Shown: positions 7,616 to 14,739 of the stretch, piece by piece | Numbering within the stretch: position 1 is the stretch's first letter | How the letters are laid out: every line of letters begins with the position of its first letter | Origin: DASRQK01 sp964401685 | GTDB lineage: Bacteria; Bacteroidota; Bacteroidia; Sphingobacteriales; Sphingobacteriaceae | Reading direction: 5' to 3' | Assembly: GCA_964401685.1 (NCBI GenBank) | Contig: CAYNZH010000041.1 | Span: 1-15,371 of the forward strand | Length of the DNA stretch: 15,371 nt | Position numbers and translations under genes: made by a program | The notes under the pieces: model-generated | Databases searched by the model: none | Seen by the model: only the letters and a program-made list of their open reading frames with translations | What the model was told of the DNA's origin: nothing

Positions 7616-8872
7616 ATGAGCATAGAAATTAAAGTCCCCACGGTTGGTGAATCTATCAACGAAGTGACCTTGGCCCAATGGTTAAAGCAGGATGGTGATT
7701 ATGTAGAGATGGACGAAACTATTGCAGAACTTGAATCTGATAAGGCTACGTTTGAACTCCCGGCAGAAAAGGCGGGCATATTGCGAATCATTGCCCAAGA
7801 AGGTGATACGCTTGAAATTGGAGCCGTTTTGGCCAAGATAGAAGAAGGTGATGCACCCGCTGCTTCTTCCACGCCATCGGAAACTAAGGAAGGATCGGCG
7901 GTTGCATCAGCCGCGGAAAGTTCCCCGCAGAGGCAAGAAGATGATGAAGACGGGCATTATGCCTCTGGAACTGCATCGCCTGCAGCGGCAAAGATTCTAA
8001 GAGAAAAGGGAATAGACCCATCCTCGGTGAAAGGCACGGGTAAAGACGGCCGCATTACTAAAGAGGACGCAGAAAATGCAAAAGCACCTTCTGCACCGGC
8101 TAAAGGCCAAAGTACTCCGTCTGCCTCGTCCGCACCAGCAGCTTCATCAGCTCCGACCCCGGTAGCAGGTGAGCGTAACGAGCGTAAAGTCAAGATGACG
8201 TCGCTGAGAAAAACCATTGCTCGTCGCTTGGTGACCGTCAAGAACGAGACCGCAATGTTGACCACCTTTAATGAGGTCAATATGAAACCAATCATGGATC
8301 TCAGATCAAAATACAAAGACCAGTTCAAGGAGAAGCATGGGGTGGGTCTGGGCTTTATGTCCTTCTTTACTAAGGCAGTGACCACTGCGCTGAAGGAATG
8401 GCCGGATGTGAACTCACGTATAGAGGACGATCAGATTGTTTACAGCGATTTCGTCGATGTTTCTATTGCAGTTTCTGCACCTCGGGGACTGGTTGTGCCT
8501 GTGATTAGGAATGCGGATTCGCTAACTTTCCATGAAATCGAAAAGGAAATCGTACAGCTTGCAACTAAAGCTAGAGAAAACAAGCTGACACTTGAAGAAA
8601 TGACCGGCGGAACGTTTACCATCACCAACGGTGGTGTTTTCGGTTCACTTATGGCGACACCAATCATTAACGCACCCCAATCAGCGATTCTAGGTATGCA
8701 TAATATCGTTGAGCGGCCCGTTGCGGAAAATGGTGAGGTGGTCATCAGGCCGATGATGTATGTCGCGCTTTCCTATGACCACAGAGTCATCGATGGTCGC
8801 GAGTCCGTTAGCTTTTTGGTCAGAGTCAAACAACTATTGGAAGATCCTGCCAGATTACTGTTAGAAGTATAA
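7616..8872 (+). CDS. sucB: Dihydrolipoyllysine-residue succinyltransferase, E2 of 2-oxoglutarate dehydrogenase
   Basis: Transfers the succinyl group from lipoyl-lysine to CoA and forms the core of the complex. 418 residues. Residues 1-77 are a single lipoyl domain with the lipoylated Lys43 in ESDKATFELPAE. Residues 118-153 (SGTASPAAAKILREKG, then GTGKDGRITKEDA) are the peripheral subunit-binding domain for E1/E3. An Ala/Pro/Ser-rich linker follows (156-185). The catalytic acyltransferase domain runs from about 190, with LTTFNEVNM typical of succinyl- rather than acetyl-transferases, FTITNGGVFGS and the active-site SYDHRVIDGR with His389 and Asp393. It is probably co-transcribed with sucA; the 50-base gap holds no exact TAnnTTTG and no hairpin. 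A terminator lies 54 bases after its stop. Confidence 0.97.
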   Translation: MSIEIKVPTVGESINEVTLAQWLKQDGDYVEMDETIAELESDKATFELPAEKAGILRIIAQEGDTLEIGAVLAKIEEGDAPAASSTPSETKEGSAVASAAESSPQRQEDDEDGHYASGTASPAAAKILREKGIDPSSVKGTGKDGRITKEDAENAKAPSAPAKGQSTPSASSAPAASSAPTPVAGERNERKVKMTSLRKTIARRLVTVKNETAMLTTFNEVNMKPIMDLRSKYKDQFKEKHGVGLGFMSFFTKAVTTALKEWPDVNSRIEDDQIVYSDFVDVSIAVSAPRGLVVPVIRNADSLTFHEIEKEIVQLATKARENKLTLEEMTGGTFTITNGGVFGSLMATPIINAPQSAILGMHNIVERPVAENGEVVIRPMMYVALSYDHRVIDGRESVSFLVRVKQLLEDPARLLLEV

Positions 8873-8925
8873 GCATTCAGAGACTTCGGTTTATCTGTAA
8901 GTGCACCATACACACATAAAAAACC

Positions 8926-8962
8926 AAGGGCTGGTCTTCTTTCCGTAGATCAGCCTTTTTTT
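8926..8962 (+). terminator. Intrinsic terminator after sucB
   Basis: An 11-bp stem (8926-8936 with 8948-8958, including two G:U pairs; core GGCTGGTC/GATCAGCC) with an 11-base loop is followed by a run of T to 8962. It lies between sucB and the cysteine desulfurase and ends the sucAB transcript. The remaining bases to 8983 show no clear promoter beyond a one-mismatch -7 match (TAATTTAG, 8971-8978) too close to the start to be convincing. Confidence 0.85.
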
Positions 8963-8982
8963 ATTGGTATTAATTTAGGCAA

Positions 8983-10167
8983 ATGAATTATATCTATCTC
9001 GACCATAACGCAACTACCCCGCTAGATCCACGCGTGCTCGCCGAAATGATGCCCTATTTCCGCGATTTCTATGCCAATGCTTCTAGCGTCACGCACCGGC
9101 CTGGGCGAATAGCAGCCGAAGCAGTCGAAAAGGCAAGAACTCAAGTAGCTGATTTGATTGGGGCAAGGTCTGAAGAAATTACTTTCACTTCGGGCGCCAC
9201 AGAAGCGATAAACATGGTTTTGAAGGGTATTTTTCATCGCTACCAAAGCAAAGGCAAGCACTTTGTGACGTCCCGAACTGAACATAAAGCCGTTTTAGAC
9301 ACCTTCAATTACTTGGAACAGTGCGGCGCGGAAGTAACCTATCTATCTGTAAATGCCTCCGGCCAGATTTCACTGGACGAATTAGCCGCTTCTATTCGTG
9401 TAGATACGGTTATGGTCGCACTCATGTCCGCGAACAACGAGACCGGAATTTTACTTCCTCTCGAAAAGATCGCTGAAATCTGCCAGCAAAAGGAAACCTT
9501 ATTCTTTTGTGACGCCACCCAAAGCATAGGGAAATTGCCACTTGATTTGAACCGCGCACCCATTGATATCCTTTGCCTGAGTGCCCATAAACTATATGGG
9601 CCAAAGGGTGTGGGCGCGCTTTACGTCCGCAAGAAGAATAAAAGGGTGCAAATAGATCCACTTCTACATGGAGGTAAGCAGGAACAAAGCTTAAGGGCTG
9701 GAACACTCAATGTTCCGGGGATAGTGGGACTTGGTACCGCAGCCGAAATCGCCGCGTCAGAGATGAAGACCGAAAGCCAGAAGTTGGAAAACTTGAGATT
9801 GTTGATGGAATCCAGGCTAAACTCACTTCCCGAAATCAAAATACAAGGGCAGAATGTACCTCGATTACCAAACAGTTCGAATATAGCCTTTAAACATTTG
9901 CGTGCAAGTGAAATTATGGTCAATTTGCCCGAGTTGGCTTTAGCCTCCGGCTCGGCCTGCGTAAGCGGAACTCGTGATCCATCCCACGTGCTTCTGGCGA
10001 TGGGGCTATCGCCCGAAGACGCTTTTGCCTCGATCCGAATCAGCATGGGAAGATTCAACACGGAAAAGGAAATTTTAGATGCGTCCGACCTGATCATTGA
10101 AACAATCAATAAATTGAGATCCGAATCTCCGATCTGGCACCTTTATAACAAGGGCTTGATAAAATGA
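8983..10167 (+). CDS. Cysteine desulfurase, class I (NifS/IscS-like)
   Basis: PLP enzyme that takes sulfur from cysteine as a persulfide for Fe-S cluster or thio-cofactor assembly. 394 residues, normal length. YLDHNATTPLDP (5-16) is the family N-terminal signature; TSGATEAIN (69-77), His101 in RTEHKAVL, Asp177 in CDATQS and the PLP lysine Lys203 in SAHKLYGPKGVG form the cofactor site; GGKQEQSLRAGTLNVPGIVG (230-249) is conserved; Cys326 in ASGSACVSG is the sulfur-accepting residue in the short class I loop. Whether it is the main IscS or a dedicated NifS-like paralogue cannot be told, as no scaffold gene (IscU, NifU or SufU) lies in the window. An A-type Fe-S carrier follows after 39 bases. 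Confidence 0.95.
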   Translation: MNYIYLDHNATTPLDPRVLAEMMPYFRDFYANASSVTHRPGRIAAEAVEKARTQVADLIGARSEEITFTSGATEAINMVLKGIFHRYQSKGKHFVTSRTEHKAVLDTFNYLEQCGAEVTYLSVNASGQISLDELAASIRVDTVMVALMSANNETGILLPLEKIAEICQQKETLFFCDATQSIGKLPLDLNRAPIDILCLSAHKLYGPKGVGALYVRKKNKRVQIDPLLHGGKQEQSLRAGTLNVPGIVGLGTAAEIAASEMKTESQKLENLRLLMESRLNSLPEIKIQGQNVPRLPNSSNIAFKHLRASEIMVNLPELALASGSACVSGTRDPSHVLLAMGLSPEDAFASIRISMGRFNTEKEILDASDLIIETINKLRSESPIWHLYNKGLIK

Positions 10168-10186
10168 TGGAATTTTCGTATTTTTG
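10156..10186 (+). promoter_or_regulatory. Promoter of the A-type Fe-S carrier gene
   Basis: TTG at 10156-10158, a 20-base spacer, and TATTTTTG at 10179-10186 form a full match to the Bacteroidota consensus TTG-N17-23-TAnnTTTG. The -33 part lies inside the end of the cysteine desulfurase gene. Predicted transcript start is near 10192, giving a leader of about 15 bases, so the carrier can be expressed apart from the desulfurase. Confidence 0.65.
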
Positions 10187-10206
10187 TATAAGAGACAGGG
10201 ATTATT

Positions 10207-10533
10207 ATGGTAACAATCACAGAAAAAGCAAAGCAACGGGTTCTGGAAATCATGACGCAGGAAAATTATGATTCCAATTATTTCATTCGCGTCGCGGTCG
10301 AAAGCGGAGGCTGTTCGGGTTTGAGTTATAAGCTTAGTTTTGACAATGTTGAGCAAAAGGGTGACCAGATTTTTGAAGCAGACGGGATTCGTATCTGTCT
10401 GGACATAAAATCTTACTTGTACCTCGCTGGCACAGAATTGGATTATTCAGACGGGATCAGTGGAAAGGGGTTCGAGTTTCACAATCCAAATGCTTCGCGC
10501 ACCTGTGCTTGCGGCGAAAGCTTCGCAGTTTAA
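10207..10533 (+). CDS. A-type iron-sulfur carrier protein (IscA/SufA/ErpA family, HesB domain)
   Basis: A 108-residue protein made of one HesB-like domain. The three cluster-binding cysteines of the family are present: Cys36 in ESGGCSGLSYKLSF, and Cys100 and Cys102 in the C-terminal RTCACGESFAV. Family members receive clusters from scaffolds and pass [4Fe-4S] or [2Fe-2S] clusters to apo-enzymes, among them the lipoyl and isoprenoid pathways in the case of ErpA. It follows the cysteine desulfurase by 39 bases but has its own good promoter. Assignment to IscA, SufA or ErpA cannot be made from this sequence alone. A strong hairpin terminates the gene 35 bases after its stop. Confidence 0.95.
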   Translation: MVTITEKAKQRVLEIMTQENYDSNYFIRVAVESGGCSGLSYKLSFDNVEQKGDQIFEADGIRICLDIKSYLYLAGTELDYSDGISGKGFEFHNPNASRTCACGESFAV

Positions 10534-10567
10534 AAGCAAATTTTACAACGTATAAGTTTTGAGTAAG

Positions 10568-10600
10568 CAAAGAGGCCGCTAAAAAAGCGGCCTCTTTGTT
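10568..10600. terminator. Strong hairpin between the convergent Fe-S carrier and lpdA
   Basis: A perfect 13-bp stem (10568-10580 with 10586-10598; CAAAGAGGCCGCT paired to its complement) with a 5-base A loop lies between two convergent genes. The plus-strand trailer is T-rich but interrupted (TTTGTTGTTT). On the minus strand the trailer after the stem is weaker. It very likely ends the plus-strand transcript and may serve both. Confidence 0.85.
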
Positions 10601-10624
10601 GTTTGCTATTATAAAACTCGATTC

Positions 10625-12031
10625 TTACATATGAATAGCGCGATTGTCAGTCGCAGCCAAGGCCGCTTCTTTCAACGCTTCCGTATAGGTCGGGTGCGCA
10701 TGACAGATTCGAGCGATGTCTTCGGCGGAGGCACGGAATTCCATAGCAACCACTGCTTCTGCAATCATGTCAGCCGCTCTAGGCCCTATCATATGAACAC
10801 CCAGAACTTCGTCCGACGATGCATCTGCCAAAACTTTTACAAATCCATCCGTGTCGCCGCTGGCTTTCGCGCGCCCGCTGGCTTTGAATGAAAAATTACC
10901 AACTTTGAACTCTTTTCCTTCGGCCTTAAGTTGCTGCTCGGTCTTACCGACGCTGGCCACTTCAGGCCAGGTGTACACGACACCAGGAATCAAGTCATAG
11001 TCGATGTGAGGTTTCTGACCTGCGATATACTCTGCGACATAAACACCCTCGTCTTCCGCTTTGTGAGCAAGCATCGGGCCTTTTATAACGTCGCCAATGG
11101 CAAATACCCCTTCGACGGGAGTTTCCATGTGCGAATTGACCGGGATTTTCTTGCCTCTTTCTTCTAGGGTGATTCCAATGTTTTCCAGACCTAGCCCTTC
11201 AGTGTAAGCAGTTCTTCCGACAGCAACTATGCAGTAGTCACTCGTGACCGTCACTGGATTGCCTTTGGCATCGTCCGCCTGCACCGTCACAGTCTTGCCT
11301 TTCACGGTAGCACCGGTCACCTTATGCCCAAGCAAAAACTCCATACCGACATTTTTCTTCAATACCCGTTGGAGCTCTTTACCTAGTGCCGCGTCCATCG
11401 TACCGATGATAGATTTTTCGTATTCAACGACCGTAACCTTTGTGCCCAATCGTGCATAAACGGATCCAAGTTCTAAACCGATAACTCCCCCACCGATAAC
11501 TGTCAGTGTTTTTGGAATTTCCCTAAGGCTTAACGCTTCGGTCGAGGTGATAATACGTTTCTTGTCGATTTTTAAGAATGGAAGTGAAGTCGGTTTTGAA
11601 CCCGATGCAATGATAACATTCTTTGCAGTAATCTCCTGAGAACTACCATCATCCTTAGTGACCTTTATCGTATTCTTATTAATAAATGATCCCACACCCT
11701 GTAAGCTCTCAATTTTGTTCTTCTTGAACAGGTATTGAATGCCGGCAGTATTCTGGGCAACTACATCATTTTTACGGTCTATCATTTGACCCATATCCAC
11801 CTCAACCGTCCCCACCTTTATACCATGACCTTCAAAATTTTTCACAGCATTATGGTAATGCTCAGAAGAATCTAAGAGGGATTTTGAGGGGATACAGCCC
11901 ACATTCAAACAAGTCCCTCCAAAGGTAGGATACTTCTCTACGATTGCGACTTTCATTCCAAGCTGTGCGCATCGGATCGCTGCTACATATCCCCCTGGAC
12001 CACTGCCAATTACTATTACGTCGTATTGCAT
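10625..12031 (-). CDS. lpdA: Dihydrolipoyl dehydrogenase (E3)
   Basis: FAD/NAD disulfide oxidoreductase that reoxidises dihydrolipoyl groups of 2-oxoacid dehydrogenases and glycine cleavage. 468 residues, full length. FAD-binding GSGPGGYVAA (9-18); redox disulfide Cys41/Cys46 in GGTCLNVGCIPSK; NAD-binding VIGGGVIGLELGS (178-190); second FAD motif GVFAIGDVIKGPMLAHKAEDEG; the dimer-interface active site HAHPTYTEALKEAA with His446 and Glu451. It starts 18 bases after the azurin-like gene on the same strand, so the two are most likely one transcript, and it faces sucAB and the Fe-S genes. As the only E3 in view it may serve the 2-oxoglutarate dehydrogenase encoded here and other complexes encoded elsewhere. 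Confidence 0.98.
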   Translation of the reverse strand: MQYDVIVIGSGPGGYVAAIRCAQLGMKVAIVEKYPTFGGTCLNVGCIPSKSLLDSSEHYHNAVKNFEGHGIKVGTVEVDMGQMIDRKNDVVAQNTAGIQYLFKKNKIESLQGVGSFINKNTIKVTKDDGSSQEITAKNVIIASGSKPTSLPFLKIDKKRIITSTEALSLREIPKTLTVIGGGVIGLELGSVYARLGTKVTVVEYEKSIIGTMDAALGKELQRVLKKNVGMEFLLGHKVTGATVKGKTVTVQADDAKGNPVTVTSDYCIVAVGRTAYTEGLGLENIGITLEERGKKIPVNSHMETPVEGVFAIGDVIKGPMLAHKAEDEGVYVAEYIAGQKPHIDYDLIPGVVYTWPEVASVGKTEQQLKAEGKEFKVGNFSFKASGRAKASGDTDGFVKVLADASSDEVLGVHMIGPRAADMIAEAVVAMEFRASAEDIARICHAHPTYTEALKEAALAATDNRAIHM

Positions 12032-12049
12032 GAAACTATTCTTTGCTAC

Positions 12050-12592
12050 TTATTGTGCGACAATCTGACCTTGCATAATTCCATAATGCCCTGGGAAGCT
12101 ACACACATAAGGGTAGACACCTGGTTCTAGCGTAAACTCGATAACATCGGTCTCACCGGGACCCAAAAGCTTGGTATGAGCGATAATGGATGACTGGAAC
12201 GTCAACGGAATATAATCGTTGTTTACTGCTTTCACCGCCTCGCCACCAAAGGTAGCAACATCCGTCCCCGGGGTCAGAACCACCACATTGTGTCCCATGG
12301 ACTCTTTAGGCATTTCGCCAACGTTTTCAAACGTAATTTTTACGGTTTCTCCAGCTTTTACCTTGAGTAAATTCTTGTCAAACTGCATCAAATCATTGCC
12401 TTCCAACGTTATATCGTTGTTCAATTCTACCTCATCAAGCCCAGGAATATCTGGAGTGACAGTGTTTTGACTTGCTGCCGTTTCTGTTGCCGCCTGGTCC
12501 GCAGTATTGTCTTGATCAGAACTCTGATTGCCTCCGCAAGCCCCGACTAAGAACAAACTTGCCAACGCAGGGATGATAAATAATTTTTTCAT
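12050..12592 (-). CDS. Azurin-like type 1 copper lipoprotein
   Basis: 180 residues. A lipoprotein signal peptide (MKKLFIIPALASLFLVGAC) ends at Cys19; a Ser/Gln/Thr-rich linker to about residue 60 is followed by one cupredoxin domain. The copper ligands are complete and have azurin spacing: His101 in MGHNVVVL, then Cys164, His169 and Met173 in YVCSFPGHYGIMQG (C-x4-H-x3-M). It should be a blue copper electron carrier tethered to an envelope membrane. Related proteins include azurin and auracyanin; redox partners are unknown. It is the first gene of a two-gene transcript with lpdA (18-base gap), a functionally unexpected pairing. A well-formed promoter lies at 12656-12686. Confidence 0.93.
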   Translation of the reverse strand: MKKLFIIPALASLFLVGACGGNQSSDQDNTADQAATETAASQNTVTPDIPGLDEVELNNDITLEGNDLMQFDKNLLKVKAGETVKITFENVGEMPKESMGHNVVVLTPGTDVATFGGEAVKAVNNDYIPLTFQSSIIAHTKLLGPGETDVIEFTLEPGVYPYVCSFPGHYGIMQGQIVAQ

Positions 12593-12655
12593 TGTGTCTG
12601 TTTTTTATGTTAAACGAATAGTATATATTAGTAAATCTTACTACTAACTATAGGC

Positions 12656-12686
12656 CAAAGTTAACGTATTTAGGAAAGAATATCAA
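12656..12686 (-). promoter_or_regulatory. Promoter of the azurin-like/lpdA transcript
   Basis: On the minus strand TTG (12686-12684), a 20-base spacer, and TAACTTTG (12663-12656) match the Bacteroidota consensus. Predicted transcript start is near 12650, giving a leader of about 57 bases to the ATG at 12592. Confidence 0.7.
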
Positions 12687-12712
12687 GCTTAATGATCAGT
12701 ATTATGTCAAAA

Positions 12713-12746
12713 GACAAAACCCTGATGATGGGCACCAGGGTTTGTC
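12713..12746. other. Hairpin in the intergenic region
   Basis: AAACCCTG (12717-12724) pairs with CAGGGTTT (12736-12743) around an 11-base loop. Beyond a single bulged A, GAC (12713-12715) pairs with GTC (12744-12746). On the minus strand the stem is followed by a T-rich tract (TTTTGTCTTTTG), so it could end a minus-strand transcript. On the plus strand no T tract follows; the five-codon frame begins 24 bases after the stem. Confidence 0.6.
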
Positions 12747-12770
12747 ACTAACCAATTATAAACCTAAATT

Positions 12771-12788
12771 ATGAAAAGACTAAATTAA
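12771..12788 (+). other. Five-codon reading frame, possible leader peptide or gene remnant
   Basis: ATGAAAAGACTAAATTAA reads MKRLN then stop. It is preceded by an A-rich stretch of the kind seen before Bacteroidota start codons and by the hairpin at 12713-12746. No plus-strand TAnnTTTG is visible upstream of it within the region, so transcription is unproven. It may be chance. Confidence 0.2.
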
Positions 12789-12817
12789 CTTTTAAATTCT
12801 TAAATACCCCTCTTTTG

Positions 12818-12862
12818 AAGTACACTGCAAATATAATAATAAAAATCAAACTTAGTGTACTT
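12818..12862. repeat. 9-bp perfect inverted repeat around an A/T-rich core
   Basis: AAGTACACT (12818-12826) and AGTGTACTT (12854-12862) are exact reverse complements 27 bases apart. On the plus strand the right arm is followed by further Ts, so it could form a long-loop hairpin; as DNA it could be a pair of sites for a dimeric regulator. A minus-strand -7 element (12835-12828) lies just inside the left arm. Confidence 0.5.
12828..12835 (-). promoter_or_regulatory. Isolated minus-strand -7 element
   Basis: The minus strand reads TATATTTG, an exact TAnnTTTG match, with no TTG at the usual distance. A transcript from here would run through the hairpin at 12746-12713, giving either a short RNA of about 110-130 bases or a second, longer leader for the azurin-like gene. 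Confidence 0.3.
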
Positions 12863-12948
12863 TTAACACTTATTAACAAATCCCATTACTAATTGGGAGA
12901 CGTTACAATTTTAAAACGGTATTTTTCCCAAACTATTGTGTAAAGTCT

Positions 12949-12956
12949 TATTTTTG
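12949..12956 (+). promoter_or_regulatory. Possible -7 element for kdsC
   Basis: TATTTTTG ends 12 bases before the kdsC ATG, implying a leader of only about 5-8 bases. The nearest upstream TTG (12936-12938) is only 10 bases away, too close. The match is in a T-rich stretch and could be chance. Confidence 0.35.
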
Positions 12957-12968
12957 AAAAAAAAACTG

Positions 12969-13490
12969 ATGTCTGTATTTGAGCACTATAAAAATGTAAA
13001 AGGTTTTGTATTTGACGTAGACGGTGTACTTACTGATGGTCGCGTTCTGGTCAATGAGCTCGGTGAACAGTGGAGAGCTTTCGACATTAAGGACGGTTAT
13101 GCATTGAGATATCTGGTGGAAAATCATTTTCCAGTTGCCGTGATCAGTGGAGGACGATCCGAAGGTGTACGCAAACGAATGGCCTATTTAGGTATTGAAG
13201 ATGTTTTTCTGGGAGCCCATGATAAAATGGCATTGATGAAGCAGTGGGCGCTGTCCCGGGACTTGAAATTGGAGGATCTACTTTTTATGGGCGATGATCT
13301 GCCTGATGCTGAATGCTTGGAGGCCGTAGGACTTCCGACCTGTCCAGCCGATGCGGCAGAGGAAATAAAATCAATCGCTAAAGTGATTAGTTCAAAGAAG
13401 GGTGGACAGGGAGCAGCGCGCGAGTTGATCGAACACATCCTAAAAGTACAGGGCAAATGGGGATCTTTTTTAAATTCGGCCAATGGGTAG
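12969..13490 (+). CDS. kdsC: 3-deoxy-D-manno-octulosonate 8-phosphate phosphatase (HAD-IIIC)
   Basis: Hydrolyses KDO-8-phosphate to KDO for lipopolysaccharide core synthesis; cytosolic, tetrameric in known cases. 173 residues from the ATG at 12969, the usual KdsC size. HAD motif I is FDVDGVLTDG with nucleophile Asp16 and Asp18; AFDIKDGYALRYL (38-50) is the family segment; motif II is VISGG (58-62); motif III/IV is FMGDDLPD (106-113) with Asp109 and Asp110; CPADA and the terminal GGQGAARELIE are also typical. A longer frame from TTG at 12936 is rejected because it overlaps the -7 element. The 3' end overlaps maf by 8 bases. The related cytidylyl- and nucleotide-sugar phosphatases of the HAD-IIIC group are less likely alternatives. 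Confidence 0.93.
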   Translation: MSVFEHYKNVKGFVFDVDGVLTDGRVLVNELGEQWRAFDIKDGYALRYLVENHFPVAVISGGRSEGVRKRMAYLGIEDVFLGAHDKMALMKQWALSRDLKLEDLLFMGDDLPDAECLEAVGLPTCPADAAEEIKSIAKVISSKKGGQGAARELIEHILKVQGKWGSFLNSANG

Positions 13491-14073
13491 CACTCAGAAA
13501 ATCCAGCCGCCGATTTTGCTGGCTTCGCAGTCTCCGCGTCGTCGGGAATTGCTCCAGAGAATGGGCTTTTCATTCGACACTATCCACAGGGAGGTAGATG
13601 AAACTTTTCCCTCTTCCCTACCTCCAGAAGAGGCCATAGGCTTTGTCATTCGCAGGAAAGCAGAAGCCTTTGAGCTTGAATCACAGGAAAATATCGTCAT
13701 CGTGGCTGATACAATGGTCTGCCTGGATGATGTCATTATGGGCAAGCCAACTTCAAAGGACGAAGCGTTCCATATGTTACAAACGCTTTCGGGCCTTACT
13801 CATCAGGTTTTGACCGGGGTGGGCTTGAAATACCAGTTCGAGGAACTTTTTTTCATAGAGGAAACGAAAGTTACCTTTAATGTTCTTTCCGACAATGAGA
13901 TTGCGCTTTATATCGAGCAGGGTCACTCGGCAGATAAGGCCGGAGCCTACGGGATACAAGATTGGCTGGGTCTCATAGGTGTGGCAGAAATTCATGGCTC
14001 GTACACAAATGTAGTCGGGCTGCCCACCGCGCGGCTTTATCGGGAATTGCTCGGATTTTTGGCACGGTGTTAG
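13483..14073 (+). CDS. maf: Maf-like nucleoside triphosphate pyrophosphatase (probable dTTP/UTP type)
   Basis: Hydrolyses non-canonical or excess nucleoside triphosphates to monophosphates; linked in some bacteria to septum formation arrest. 196 residues. The nucleotide-binding N-terminus ILLASQSPRRRELL (11-24) carries the SxxR motif; VADTMVCLDDVIMGKP (74-89) holds the catalytic Asp76 and Lys88; LSGLTHQVLTGVG (102-114) and DKAGAYGIQDWLG (151-163) match the YhdE-like subgroup that acts on dTTP and UTP. The ATG lies inside the end of kdsC (8-base overlap), so translation is probably coupled. The LEA14-like lipoprotein gene follows after 27 bases. Confidence 0.95.
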   Translation: MGSTQKIQPPILLASQSPRRRELLQRMGFSFDTIHREVDETFPSSLPPEEAIGFVIRRKAEAFELESQENIVIVADTMVCLDDVIMGKPTSKDEAFHMLQTLSGLTHQVLTGVGLKYQFEELFFIEETKVTFNVLSDNEIALYIEQGHSADKAGAYGIQDWLGLIGVAEIHGSYTNVVGLPTARLYRELLGFLARC

Positions 14074-14100
14074 GTCGAACTCACTTATAATTTAACAGAG

Positions 14101-14739
14101 ATGAATAGATTTAAGCATATATTAATGGCTACGGTAGCTTGCTTGGCCGTAATGTCCTGGGTTTCCTGCGATGTAGACCGACAGGCCCGCGAACTGCGTG
14201 CACTCGAAAAGTGCCGATACGAGTTAATCTCCGCAGATAATATTGTTTTGGCCGGAACAGACATAAGCGCCCTTGTGAATGAACGAAACATTGATATCGC
14301 CCAAATACCAGGAATAGCGCTCTCATTCTTAACTCAGGAAATTCCGCTCAGGGCTGACCTCCAGATACGCATTACCAATCCGACCTCGCGCCTGGCCGGG
14401 ATCAATGCATTTGAATATCAGATTCAAGTTGAAGGCAAGGATCTGTTGGCAGGGGTTTCGGACTCTCCAATTCGTGTACCTGCTAACTCTACAGTGACGA
14501 TTCCTGTTCACATCAATGCCAATATCTTTAATGTATTGAACGACAAACAGACAATCCAAAAGGTTCTGGAATTTATTGAGGGGCGAAAACCGGCCGCCAG
14601 GGATCACATTCTCCTGACTTTCAAAATAAAACCTACCATTGCGCTGGGAAATACGGCGATCAACTATCCTGGATTTATTAGTATTGACAAGAAAGTGAGC
14701 CGATCAATGTTAGAAAAACGACAGGGAATTAGCTTATAA
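14101..14739 (+). CDS. LEA14-like (LEA type 2) lipoprotein
   Basis: 212 residues. A hydrophobic N-terminus (HILMATVACLAVMSWVSC) ends at Cys23, a probable lipidation site, though Trp at -3 is unusual for a lipobox. The mature part (about 45-190) shows the pattern of the LEA_2/WHy domain: a NPTSRLAGINAFEYQIQVEG strand pair (the typical 'NP...' start), then PIRVPANSTVTIPVHINA, and a late segment LLTFKIKPTIALGN. Such small envelope lipoproteins are common in Bacteroidota and have no established function. It is the last gene of the kdsC-maf transcript. Its final codons and stop are built into the stem of the terminator at 14715-14753. Confidence 0.75.
   Translation: MNRFKHILMATVACLAVMSWVSCDVDRQARELRALEKCRYELISADNIVLAGTDISALVNERNIDIAQIPGIALSFLTQEIPLRADLQIRITNPTSRLAGINAFEYQIQVEGKDLLAGVSDSPIRVPANSTVTIPVHINANIFNVLNDKQTIQKVLEFIEGRKPAARDHILLTFKIKPTIALGNTAINYPGFISIDKKVSRSMLEKRQGISL

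Larger units (their letters stand above)
12593..12968. other. Gene-free intergenic region with promoters and secondary structure
   Basis: 376 A/T-rich bases separate the divergent azurin-like and kdsC genes. In order, they hold the azurin-like gene promoter (12656-12686), a hairpin (12713-12746), a five-codon reading frame (12771-12788), a 9-bp inverted repeat (12818-12826 with 12854-12862) with a minus-strand -7 element next to its left arm, a short TCCCA/TGGGA palindrome (12881-12897) and a -7 element before kdsC (12949-12956). No protein-coding frame of reasonable length and no tRNA are visible. This is far more DNA than two ordinary promoters need. Confidence 0.7.

Noticed and set aside
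12881..12897. Short palindrome TCCCA...TGGGA before kdsC
   Set aside because: Only 5 bp of stem, which is expected by chance in this much A/T-rich DNA.
12936..12968. Longer N-terminus of kdsC starting with TTG
   Set aside because: Adds a non-conserved Lys-rich stretch and overlaps the possible -7 element; the ATG at 12969 gives the normal KdsC length.
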